A stretch of DNA of 64,000 nt, taken from the NCBI RefSeq assembly GCF_000308875.1, contig NZ_BAGL01000126.1:124001-188000 (forward strand), read 5' to 3'. The stretch comes from Nocardia transvalensis NBRC 15921. Lineage in GTDB: Bacteria > Actinomycetota > Actinomycetes > Mycobacteriales > Mycobacteriaceae. A program made the translations under genes and the position numbers. This document shows positions 27,227 to 34,585 of the stretch, one piece after another (positions within the stretch are counted from its first letter, which is position 1; each line of letters opens with the position of its first letter). The notes beneath the pieces were generated by a model that made no database searches, was not told where the DNA came from, and saw only the letters and a program-made list of their open reading frames with translations.

Positions 27227-27625
27227 ATGACTGTTCGACTGAATGTGATCGGCGTGGTGGTTTCCGATATGGCCGCCGCACTCGCCTTCTACCGCCGGCT
27301 CGGCCTGGAGTTCGGGGAGGATCTCGGCGGGCACGTGGAGGCCTCGCTGCCCGGCGGCTTCCGGCTGACGCTGGATACGGAGGAGAACATCCGCTCCTTC
27401 GCCCCCGATATCGTCGCGGGCCTGCGACCCGGCTCCGCCGCGGGACGCATCGGGCTGGCATTCGAGTGTGCGACGCCGGCCGAGGTGGACGCGGTATTCG
27501 AGGACCTGACCGGCGCCGGGTACCACGGCGAGCTGAAGCCGTTCGACGCCTTCTGGGGGCAGCGCTACGCCAGCGTGCACGACCCGGACGGCAACGGCGT
27601 CGATCTCTACGCGCCGCTGGGCTGA
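27227..27625 (+). CDS. VOC (glyoxalase/bleomycin-resistance) family protein
   Basis: 132 aa, one VOC domain: N-terminal NVIGVVVSDMAAALAFYRRLG, a middle GRIGLAFECATPAEVDAVFEDL block and C-terminal YASVHDPDGNGVDLYAPL with the typical metal/ligand-side D-P-D-G-N motif and final Asp-Leu-Tyr. It belongs to dioxygenase/glyoxalase-like proteins that bind metal or sequester a ligand; function not assignable. ATG 27227 with no strong ribosome site. Divergent from the AraC-type gene at 27058; its 3' end overlaps a second, convergent AraC-type gene by 19 bp. Confidence 0.9.
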   Translation: MTVRLNVIGVVVSDMAAALAFYRRLGLEFGEDLGGHVEASLPGGFRLTLDTEENIRSFAPDIVAGLRPGSAAGRIGLAFECATPAEVDAVFEDLTGAGYHGELKPFDAFWGQRYASVHDPDGNGVDLYAPLG

Positions 27626-28338
27626 GCGTCGCGGGACACCAACTGCCCCAACGGCTTTCCGGCCAGTTCGCGCACCTCGCGGGCGAGGTGGGCCTGATCG
27701 GCGTAGCCGGCACGGAAGGCGGTCTCCGCGAACGGGATTCCGCCCCGCGCCAGCGCCACCGCACGCTGCATACGCAGCACCCGGGCCAGCATCTTGGGCC
27801 CGTATCCGAAGGCCGACAACGACATCCGGTGCAGCCGCCGGGAGCCGAGGCCGAGTTCGTCGGCCACGGCCGCCACGGCGGCGCCGGTCTCGAGCCGCCG
27901 CACGATATGCGGCAGCACCGGATCGGCGGGCGCGACCTCGGCGGCGCGGCGGCGGGCCAGCTCCTCGAGCCCGGACAGGGGATCGTCCGCCGACGCCACC
28001 ATCCCCGTCAGTTCCCGCACGCGCGCCGCGGACCACAGTTCCGTCAGCGGCACCCGGCTGTCGATCAGCTCGTGCGCGGGCACGCCGAGCAGCGCGGGCG
28101 CGGTGCCGGGATAGAACCGGATGCCGGAGATCCGCGTCCCGATACCGGCGCCCGGCACATAGCCGCGCGTATCGGGGCCCGCCACGACCAGCCGCTCCCC
28201 GGTCCACAGCACATCCATGCAGCCGTCCGGCAGCACCGGCGCGGCATCTCGCGCCGGCATACTCCGCGACCACACGACGGCGCCCGCGACGACCTCCGAC
28301 GGACGCTCCCGATACGCGGACGGCGGATCGATCTCCAC
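27607..28338 (-). CDS. AraC family regulator with DUF6597-like N-terminus
   Basis: 243 aa from GTG 28338 (VEIDPPSAYRERP). The N-terminal domain carries VLPDGCMDVLWTGERLVVAGPDT (the L-P-D-G-C-x-D-[LV] block of DUF6597-type AraC regulators) and GIRFYPGTAPALLGVPAHEL. The C-terminal HTH is recognisable: VAAVADELGLGSRRLHRM, then ETAFRAGYADQAHLAREVRELAG. It probably controls a neighbour; the VOC gene overlaps it tail-to-tail, and the APC permease is divergent (116 bp to the leader ORF). Effector unknown. Confidence 0.9.
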   Translation of the reverse strand: MEIDPPSAYRERPSEVVAGAVVWSRSMPARDAAPVLPDGCMDVLWTGERLVVAGPDTRGYVPGAGIGTRISGIRFYPGTAPALLGVPAHELIDSRVPLTELWSAARVRELTGMVASADDPLSGLEELARRRAAEVAPADPVLPHIVRRLETGAAVAAVADELGLGSRRLHRMSLSAFGYGPKMLARVLRMQRAVALARGGIPFAETAFRAGYADQAHLAREVRELAGKPLGQLVSRDAQPSGA

Positions 28339-28454
28339 CCGCCCGACAGTAGCGCGCCACGCCGCGGTAAACACCGGCGGCGACGGCGGCCGGCCGTAAT
28401 CTGAGACGCGTTTCGGCCACACCGCCCGCCGCGCCGCCTCGAAGGAGACCACCC

Positions 28455-28481
28455 GTGGATCGACCCGCCCACCGGCCGTGA
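28455..28481 (+). CDS. 8-codon upstream ORF overlapping the permease start
   Basis: GTG 28455 has the best ribosome site in the area (GAAGGAG, 7 nt upstream) and encodes only VDRPAHRP before a TGA that overlaps the permease start codon (GTGA). The permease GTG at 28478 has no ribosome site of its own. This looks like a leader peptide whose termination feeds the permease start. Confidence 0.6.
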   Translation: MDRPAHRP

Positions 28482-30331
28482 TCCGCAGGGCTCCGCACCC
28501 GCGCGGCCCGGATCGCGTCGACCCGACCGTCCGGATCCGGGACCGCCGGCTGCGCCGCCACCACCGCGGCGACGCCTACCGGCTCACCGCCCTCGGCGGC
28601 CTCGCCGCGCTGTCGCTGGACGCGCTGTCCAGCATCGCCTACGGACCCGAGGCGATCGTGTCCGTCCTGGTCACCGCGGGCGAATCCGCCGTGCGCTACA
28701 CGGTTCCCGTCGCGGCCGCGATCACGGTGCTGCTGCTGGTGCTGGTCGTGTCCTACCGGCAGGTGGTGGCCGCGTTCCCGGACGGCGGCGGGTCCTACGC
28801 GGTGGCAAAGAGCGAATTCGGGCGGCCCGCCGGCCTGCTGGCGGCGGCGGCACTGGTGATCGACTACGTGCTGACCGTGGCCGTCAGCCTCGCGGCGGGG
28901 GCGGCGGCGCTGGGCAGCATCTTCCCTGTCATCGCCGACCATCTGCTGGCCACCGAGCTGATCGCGCTGGCGGTGATCACGGCCGTCAATCTGATCGGCA
29001 TCGCCGAATCCGCGAAGGTGCTGATGGCCCCGGCCGTGCTGTACATCGTGGTGATCGGCGCGGTCATCGTGCTCGGACTGCTGCGGTCGGAGCCGGTCGC
29101 CACCATCGGGACCCCGCTCACCTTCCACGAGGCGCCGGGCGTGATCGGCCCGCTGATCCTGTTGCGCGCCTTCGCCGCCGGCGGATCGTCGGTGACCGGC
29201 GTGGAGGCGACGGCCAACAGCGTGCCGTCCTTCCGCACGCCGGCGGTGCGGCGCGCGCAGCACACCGAGGTGGCCATGGGCCTGCTGCTCGCGGTGATGC
29301 TGCTCGGGGTCGCGCAGGTCATCGCGACGCACCGGGTGCTGCCACGCGAGGGAGTCACCCTGCTCGCGCAGCTGACGGCCGCCGCCTTCGGCACCGGGAT
29401 CCTGTTCTACGTCGCCAACCTGGCCGTCGCCGGGGTGCTGGGGCTCGCGGCGAATACCAGTTTCGGCGGGCTGCCGGTCCTGCTGAGCCGCCTCGCCGAC
29501 GACCATCGCATGCCGCACCTGTTCGCCCTGCGCGCCGAGCGGCCGGTGTACCGGTTCGGCGTCGCGGCCCTCGGCCTCGCGGCGGCGCTGGTGCTGCTGC
29601 TCGTCGACGCCCGGGTGGACCGGCTGCTGCCGCTGTACGCGATCGGGGTGTTCATCGGTTTCACCATCAGCCAGTCGGGGCTGGTGCGGCACTGGGTCCG
29701 CGACCACGGGCCGCGCTGGGGATGGAAGGTCCTGCTCAACGGCTTCGGCGCGGTGCTCACCGGGATCGCGGCCGTGGTGTTCTTCCTGGGCCGGTTCACC
29801 GACGGCGCCTGGCTGCTGCTGTTCCTGATTCCGGCGCTGATGCTGCTGTTCGACCGCACCGAGCACTACTACCGGCAGGTCGCCGCCGAACTCGGGATGG
29901 GCACGACGATCCCGGCGCCGCGGCGCGATCCGGCCGAGCGCACCGTCGTGGTCGTGCCGGTGGTGGCGGTCAGCGGGCTCACCCGCCGGGCGCTCGACGC
30001 CGCGCTGAGCCTGAGCGACCAGGTCCATCCGGTCACGGTGGACATCGATCCCGGCACCACCGCCCGACTGATGGACCAGTGGAACTCCTGGGATCCCGGA
30101 CTCGATCTGCGCGTCCTGCCCAGCCCGCATCACGGCATGGTCGAGCCGATCGTCGACTACGCGCGCGACCTCACCGGACCCGGCGTGCAGGTGGTCGTGC
30201 TGTTGCCGCGCATCGAACCACGCAAGCGGCGGTACCGGATCTTGCACAATCAGCGCGCGCCGATCATCGCCGAGGCGCTGGACCGGCACACCGACGCGAT
30301 CGCCGCCACGATCACCATCCACCTGGACTGA
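28478..30331 (+). CDS. APC superfamily permease, KimA-like, with C-terminal cytosolic domain
   Basis: 617 aa, the size of B. subtilis KimA (607). Twelve predicted helices (about 40-470), beginning LTALGGLAALSLDALSSIAYGPEAI, the typical start of this subfamily, with PDGGGSYAVAK in helix 3 and GVEATANSVPSF in helix 6. A soluble C-terminal domain of about 130 residues (TVVVVPVVAVSGLTRRALDAAL onward) is where KimA binds c-di-AMP. KimA is a high-affinity K+/H+ symporter; other members are amino-acid permeases. A K+ role is plausible, not shown. The start codon is the overlap GTG with the upstream 8-codon ORF. mscL follows at 146 bp, so two turgor-related genes may be neighbours by design. Confidence 0.87.
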   Translation: MIRRAPHPRGPDRVDPTVRIRDRRLRRHHRGDAYRLTALGGLAALSLDALSSIAYGPEAIVSVLVTAGESAVRYTVPVAAAITVLLLVLVVSYRQVVAAFPDGGGSYAVAKSEFGRPAGLLAAAALVIDYVLTVAVSLAAGAAALGSIFPVIADHLLATELIALAVITAVNLIGIAESAKVLMAPAVLYIVVIGAVIVLGLLRSEPVATIGTPLTFHEAPGVIGPLILLRAFAAGGSSVTGVEATANSVPSFRTPAVRRAQHTEVAMGLLLAVMLLGVAQVIATHRVLPREGVTLLAQLTAAAFGTGILFYVANLAVAGVLGLAANTSFGGLPVLLSRLADDHRMPHLFALRAERPVYRFGVAALGLAAALVLLLVDARVDRLLPLYAIGVFIGFTISQSGLVRHWVRDHGPRWGWKVLLNGFGAVLTGIAAVVFFLGRFTDGAWLLLFLIPALMLLFDRTEHYYRQVAAELGMGTTIPAPRRDPAERTVVVVPVVAVSGLTRRALDAALSLSDQVHPVTVDIDPGTTARLMDQWNSWDPGLDLRVLPSPHHGMVEPIVDYARDLTGPGVQVVVLLPRIEPRKRRYRILHNQRAPIIAEALDRHTDAIAATITIHLD

Positions 30332-30477
30332 CACCCGCCGACCGGCGCGAGACGGCAACCTTTGGGAGAATCTCCCCCGGACGGACCGGCCGCCGATCGA
30401 TTGCTGATCGTTCGCTGCCGGTCGTTAGAATCCGTCGAGATAAACGTAATCGGTTCAGATTGGGGTTGCAGCGCGCC

Positions 30478-30909
30478 ATGCTCAAGGGTTTCAAAGACTT
30501 CGTGATGCGCGGAAACGTCATCGACCTGGCGACCGCGGTGGTCATGGGCACCGCGTTCACGGCGGTGGTCAGTTCGGTCACCAAGGGAGTCGTGGAACCG
30601 CTGCTGGCGATCATGGGCACCAACGGCCAGCTGGGCCTGGGCTTCCAGCTGGTGCCCGGCAAGCCCGCCACATTCGTCGCCATCGGCCCGATCGTCAGCG
30701 CCGCGGTCGACTTCGTGATGGTGGCGGCCGTGCTGTACTTCGCGCTCATCCTGCCGATGAACCACTTCAAGAAGCGCTTCGGCGGTAAGAAGAAGGTCGA
30801 GCCCACCCAGACCGAGCTGCTGAGGGAGATCCGCGATCTGCTGGCAGCCCAGGCGAAGGACGGCCGCTCGACCGATGCGGTGCGGGTGACGATGGACAAG
30901 GCGAATTAG
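30478..30909 (+). CDS. mscL: Large-conductance mechanosensitive channel MscL
   Basis: 143 aa (E. coli 136, M. tuberculosis 151). N-terminal amphipathic helix and TM1 read LKGFKDFVMRGNVIDLATAVV and GTAFTAVVSSV, the MscL signature. A loop follows, then TM2 (VDFVMVAAVLYFALILPMNHF) and a charged cytoplasmic helix (TELLREIRDLLAAQ). It opens as a pentamer under membrane tension and releases solutes in hypo-osmotic shock. ATG 30478; no strong ribosome site. Downstream of the KimA-like permease on the same strand. Confidence 0.96.
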   Translation: MLKGFKDFVMRGNVIDLATAVVMGTAFTAVVSSVTKGVVEPLLAIMGTNGQLGLGFQLVPGKPATFVAIGPIVSAAVDFVMVAAVLYFALILPMNHFKKRFGGKKKVEPTQTELLREIRDLLAAQAKDGRSTDAVRVTMDKAN

Positions 30910-30929
30910 AGTAGCGCCCTACTCGCGCA

Positions 30930-31856
30930 GTGGAGGCGTGCACGGCGCACCCTCGAAATGTGGCACAGCACAAACTTTTCTGCATTCCGGGAACCTGGGA
31001 GGCCGTCACCGCGGCCGAGGAGTTCGGGCGGATCGAACCGCGCACCGAGATCGGGATGCTCACGGGTGTCACCGATCTGCTGGATCGCCGGGTCTTCGAG
31101 GTCGTCTATCTCAACTATCCGAGTAATTTCGGCCCCGTCGCCGGCGGGGGCGACAGCCTGCTCGACACCCTGGGAAGACCTTCCTACCGGGTGGCGCGCG
31201 ACCTGGGCGTGAGCGAACTGGTCCGGCTGATCCGCGAACACCGCGGCGGTTTCGGCATACTCGGCTACGGGCAGGGGGCCGCGGTGGCGTCACTGGTCGG
31301 GCGGGAACTGGTGTCCGGCACGCTGCGCGACCGGATGCGCGACTGCCACTGGCTACACACCTTCGCCTCGCCGCACCGCGGTCCGGGCCATACCTTCCCG
31401 CTCGGCAATCAGCTGGCCGGACAGGGCATTTCCGGTGATCCGATCACCGACACCGGCACCGTCGACTGGTTCGACTACTGCCTGCCCGGCGACGTCTACG
31501 GCGACGCCGACCTCGCCGACACCTACCTGGCCCGCGCCTACGAGCTGGCCATCGAACTGCCGCTGCGGGATCCGTTCGCGACGATCGCCGAGTGCAGCGA
31601 CAGCCTGCTGCGCGGGCGGCTGCGCGATGTCATCGCCGAACTGGGCGAGGAGCCGGCGCTGGTGGTGGGCAAGGCGGGCATCACCGCCGCGACGCTGGCC
31701 ACCGTCCTGCAGAACTATCCGCACGACAAGTACGCGGTGCGGGAGATCCTGCCGGGCACCTCGGCGCTGCGGCATTCGGCGAATCATCTGAACTTCTGGG
31801 GGCCACGGGTGGAGGCCGACGAGGATCTGACGGTGACGCCGGCGCTACGACACTGA
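30930..31856 (+). CDS. Alpha/beta-hydrolase-fold protein (LysB/cutinase-like) lacking the nucleophile Ser
   Basis: 308 aa from GTG 30930 (GTG 30960 is an alternative, and neither has a ribosome site). The start LFCIPGTWEA, the expected nucleophile elbow GILGYGQGAAVAS and the middle ASPHRGPGHTFP resemble mycobacteriophage LysB and PE-PPE/cutinase-like esterases, where the elbow is G-Y-S-Q-G. Here the Ser codon is GGG (Gly). A conserved-looking His occurs in SANHLNFW near the C-terminus, and an acid may be in DKYAV. No signal peptide is visible. Either the enzyme is inactive and serves as a binding protein, or another residue does the chemistry. It follows mscL by 20 bp. Confidence 0.75.
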   Translation: MEACTAHPRNVAQHKLFCIPGTWEAVTAAEEFGRIEPRTEIGMLTGVTDLLDRRVFEVVYLNYPSNFGPVAGGGDSLLDTLGRPSYRVARDLGVSELVRLIREHRGGFGILGYGQGAAVASLVGRELVSGTLRDRMRDCHWLHTFASPHRGPGHTFPLGNQLAGQGISGDPITDTGTVDWFDYCLPGDVYGDADLADTYLARAYELAIELPLRDPFATIAECSDSLLRGRLRDVIAELGEEPALVVGKAGITAATLATVLQNYPHDKYAVREILPGTSALRHSANHLNFWGPRVEADEDLTVTPALRH

Positions 31857-31865
31857 GCTCGACGG

Positions 31866-32441
31866 CTATTCCCTTCCGGCACCGGCGAATTCGACGGCGG
31901 CGACCATGTGCCGAGCCAGTTCCTCGGGGTCGTCGCCGCCGAGTTGCGAACCCTCCAGCGCGCCTTCGCGCCACAGTGAGGCGAATCCGTGCACGAGCGA
32001 CCAGGCCGCCAGCTGCGCCGCTCGGCGCCCCTCCGGCGCGACGGCCAGATATGTTACGCCCGAACTCAATTCGGCGCCCGAACGAGCCCGCGCCGCCGCC
32101 AGCCGTTCGTCGTCGCCGCGCAGCAGATCCCGTCGGAACATGACGTCGAAGTGTCCCGGATGATTCCGGGCGAAGCGGATGTAGGCGATCGCCACGTCCC
32201 GGAAATCGCCCGCCGCGGCGCGTAATTCCTCGGCCAGCAGATCGAATCCCTCGATCGCGAGCGCGGTCAGCAGGCCCTGGCGGTTACCGAAGTGATGGGC
32301 GGGCGCGGCGTGCGAGACCCCGGCCCGCTGGGCGAGGGCCCGCAGCGAGACCGCGTCGACGCCCTCGGCCGCGATCTGGTCGGCGGCGGCCCGCAGCAGC
32401 GTGGTGCGCAGGTCGCCGTGGTGATAGGCGGTCTTGGTCAC
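31866..32441 (-). CDS. TetR/AcrR family regulator, divergent from DoxX-like gene
   Basis: 191 aa. HTH region: YHHGDLRTTLLRAAADQIAAEG, then SLRALAQRAGVSHAAPAHHFGNRQGL, a TetR pattern of the TetR_C_13/WHG-like subfamily (H-H-F instead of Y-Y-H-F at the recognition helix end). The C-terminal domain (FRRDLLRGDDERLAAARA, VHGFASLWREGAL) matches the same subfamily. It is divergent from a DoxX-like gene, with a strong TTGACA/TAATCT promoter and TTGACA/TGTCAA inverted repeat between them, so it probably represses that gene and itself. Confidence 0.92.
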   Translation of the reverse strand: MTKTAYHHGDLRTTLLRAAADQIAAEGVDAVSLRALAQRAGVSHAAPAHHFGNRQGLLTALAIEGFDLLAEELRAAAGDFRDVAIAYIRFARNHPGHFDVMFRRDLLRGDDERLAAARARSGAELSSGVTYLAVAPEGRRAAQLAAWSLVHGFASLWREGALEGSQLGGDDPEELARHMVAAVEFAGAGRE

Positions 32442-32469
32442 CTCTCGATGGTCGCGCAGAATCTAGACA

Positions 32470-32510
32470 TTGACAAGTTCCTCGGACGGACTTAATCTAG
32501 CCACTGTCAA
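32470..32510 (+). promoter_or_regulatory. Strong sigma-70 promoter with flanking inverted repeat
   Basis: TTGACA (32470-32475), 17-bp spacer, TAATCT (32493-32498): a near-consensus vegetative promoter for the DoxX-like gene. TTGACA and TGTCAA (32505-32510) form an inverted repeat around it, and TCTAG occurs twice (32462-32466 and 32496-32500). A TetR dimer bound here would block initiation. Confidence 0.75.
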
Positions 32511-32539
32511 GATTGGCTCGACCCCCTCAGGAGCCCCCG

Positions 32540-32971
32540 ATGGCACCGCTCATCGTTCTCATCGCCGTCACCGGACTGGCCCGCCTCGCCGGCTGGATCC
32601 AGGTCGACTGGCTCGATTCCTGGCCGCACGCCGTCCGCATCGGCCTGGCCGCGATGTTCCTGCTCACCGCGAGTGCCCACTTCCTCCGGCCGCGCCGCGA
32701 CGCGCTCATCGCCATGGTCCCGACCCGCCTGCCCGCCCCCGCCGGGCTGGTCACCCTGACCGGCGTTTTCGAGGCCGCCGGAGCCGTCGGCCTCCTGATC
32801 CCGCCGGTCGCCCCGGTCGCCGCCATCCTGCTGGCGGTCCTGCTGCTCACGATGTTCCCGGCGAACGTCCGAGCCGCCCACGCCGACCTCGGCATCAAGA
32901 CCATGCCCCTCCCCCTCCGAACCCTGGTCCAGGTGGTGTTCCTCGCGGCCTGCGTCGTCGCGGCATTCTGA
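32540..32971 (+). CDS. DoxX-like small membrane protein
   Basis: 143 aa, four predicted helices (about 4-22, 35-53, 70-95 and 115-140) with FLLTASAHFLRPRRDAL and FEAAGAVGLLIPPVAPVAA segments as in DoxX-like proteins (G/A-rich helix 3, conserved A-x-F/H after helix 2). Function unknown; such genes are often controlled by a divergent TetR, as here. ATG 32540 follows CAGGAG. The product may modulate membrane redox state or permeability; that is speculation. The next genes are convergent (15 bp gap to the FetB-like stop). Confidence 0.85.
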   Translation: MAPLIVLIAVTGLARLAGWIQVDWLDSWPHAVRIGLAAMFLLTASAHFLRPRRDALIAMVPTRLPAPAGLVTLTGVFEAAGAVGLLIPPVAPVAAILLAVLLLTMFPANVRAAHADLGIKTMPLPLRTLVQVVFLAACVVAAF

Positions 32972-32986
32972 CCGGCCCACCCGGCA

Positions 32987-33775
32987 CTAGGCCGGGAGTT
33001 CCACCAGTCGCTGGGCGTCGTCGAACAGGCGGTGTTCGGCGACGCGGGCGGCGGCCAGGGCGGCGAGGGCCGCGGCGGCGAGCAGCATGTACATGACGAC
33101 GATCTGGTAGCGGATGGCGGTCAGCGGCTCGACGCCCGCGAGGATGAGGCCGGTCATGGCGCCGGGCAGGGTGATGAGGCCGACCACCTTGGTCGAGTCG
33201 ATCGCCGGGACCAGGGCGGTCCGCAGCGCCGAGCGCCGGTACGGCAGGAACGCCTGGCGCGCGGGCAATCCCAGGCACAGCCGCGCCTCGACCTCGGGCC
33301 GCGCCGCACGGGCATCCTCGTGCACGCGTCGCAGCGCGATCCCCGTGGCCTGCATGGCCCCCGAGACGATCATCCCGCCCACCGGCACCACCACCCGAGC
33401 CTGCGTCGAGATCACCCCGAGCAGGATCAGCGCACCGAGGGTGATCACGGTGCCGAACGCGACCCCGACGGTCGCCGCCCGGATCGCATGCGGCACACCG
33501 GCTCCGCGCCGCCCCGCCACCTGCCCCGCGATCACCACCATCAACGCCACCCACCCCAGCGCCCCCGGCAACCCGGTATGCCGGAACAGCACCAGCAGCA
33601 CGGCCCCCACCGCGACCAACTGCACCGCCGCCCGCACGGCCGCGATCACCAACTCCCGCGTGATCTGCAACCGCTGCCGATACGCGATACCCGCCGCCAC
33701 CGCCACCAACAGCAGCGAGGCCGCCACCCCGGGCCAGTCCGGCACCGAAAGACCTTCAGTCACAACACTATCCAT
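32987..33775 (-). CDS. FetB-like ABC transporter permease (UPF0014/YbbM)
   Basis: 262 aa from ATG 33775. About seven membrane helices; the family blocks AIDSTKVVGLITLPGAMTG and LPYRRSALRTAL (UPF0014 signature, cf. FetB/YbbM) are present. E. coli FetAB is an iron exporter involved in oxidative-stress resistance; plant and other homologues are linked to aluminium tolerance. The ATG overlaps the stop of the ATPase gene by 8 bp, so the two cistrons are coupled. The true substrate in this organism is unknown. Confidence 0.9.
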   Translation of the reverse strand: MDSVVTEGLSVPDWPGVAASLLLVAVAAGIAYRQRLQITRELVIAAVRAAVQLVAVGAVLLVLFRHTGLPGALGWVALMVVIAGQVAGRRGAGVPHAIRAATVGVAFGTVITLGALILLGVISTQARVVVPVGGMIVSGAMQATGIALRRVHEDARAARPEVEARLCLGLPARQAFLPYRRSALRTALVPAIDSTKVVGLITLPGAMTGLILAGVEPLTAIRYQIVVMYMLLAAAALAALAAARVAEHRLFDDAQRLVELPA

Positions 33776-34535
33776 TCTTCGAACCAGCATCGGACGATGC
33801 CTGCGGACCGGGCGGCAGGGCTTCGGGGTGGGAGGCCGTGGGCGGGTCCTCCGGGGGCGCTTGGGGGTTCGTGGGGGTCGGCGGGGGTGTGGGGCCCATG
33901 GCGCCGAGGGGGGCGAGGTGGCCGTTTTCGAGGAGGTGAATGTCGTCGGCTACCGCGCCGGTGAAGACGCTGTCGTGGCTGACGAGGATCGCGGAACCGC
34001 CGGCTCGGCAGTGGGCGCGGAGCAGGTCGCCGATGACGGAGGCGGCGGCCTCGTCCAGGGCGGAGGTGGGTTCGTCCAGGAGCAGGACCTCGGGCTGGAC
34101 CGCGAGGGCGCGAGCCAGGCATACGCGCTGCGCCTCGCCGCCGGACAGTTCTGCGCAGCGCCGGTGCACGAACGTCTCGGGCAGGCCGACGCGCTCGAGC
34201 AGTGCCCCGACCTGCTCGTCCCACAGCGACGGCCGGCCCACCCGGACCTCGTCGACCACGACCTCGGTCAGCAGCACCGGATGCTGCGGCACCAGACCGA
34301 CCCGCTGCCGCAGCTCGAGCACGTCGAGCTCATGGATCGGAACGCCGTCGAGCAGTATCCGGCCGCCGGCCGGCTCCCCGAGCCGGTTGAACAGCCGCAG
34401 CAGGGTCGTCTTCCCCACCCCGCTCGGCCCCACCACCGCCGTGCACCGTCCGGCCACGACGGTGAGATCGATACCGGCGAAAAGCGTGCGCCCACCGTAG
34501 GCCACACCAACTTGCTCGAGGACGATGCTGTGCAC
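33768..34535 (-). CDS. FetA-like ABC transporter ATPase
   Basis: 255 aa from GTG 34535. Walker A GPSGVGKTT, Q-loop VPQHPVLL, signature LSGGEAQR, Walker B VLLLDEPTSALD and H-loop LVSHD are in order and intact. The last 45 residues are a Pro-rich tail (TPPPTPTNPQAPPEDPP) not seen in E. coli FetA. It energises the FetB-like permease encoded just downstream (8-bp overlap). 50 bp upstream is the stop of the large kinase gene on the same strand, so kinase and transporter may share a transcript. Confidence 0.93.
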   Translation of the reverse strand: MHSIVLEQVGVAYGGRTLFAGIDLTVVAGRCTAVVGPSGVGKTTLLRLFNRLGEPAGGRILLDGVPIHELDVLELRQRVGLVPQHPVLLTEVVVDEVRVGRPSLWDEQVGALLERVGLPETFVHRRCAELSGGEAQRVCLARALAVQPEVLLLDEPTSALDEAAASVIGDLLRAHCRAGGSAILVSHDSVFTGAVADDIHLLENGHLAPLGAMGPTPPPTPTNPQAPPEDPPTASHPEALPPGPQASSDAGSKNG

Positions 34536-34585
34536 GGCCCCACCATGCCGCACCGCCGCCGATATCGCAGCCCGAGCCCCTTCCA

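Noticed and set aside
27200..30358. A 1052-codon minus-strand open frame across the VOC, AraC and permease genes
   Set aside because: It is antisense to well-supported genes, has low-complexity Arg/Gly/His/Gln-rich translation, and matches no family. Such frames are expected at this GC content.
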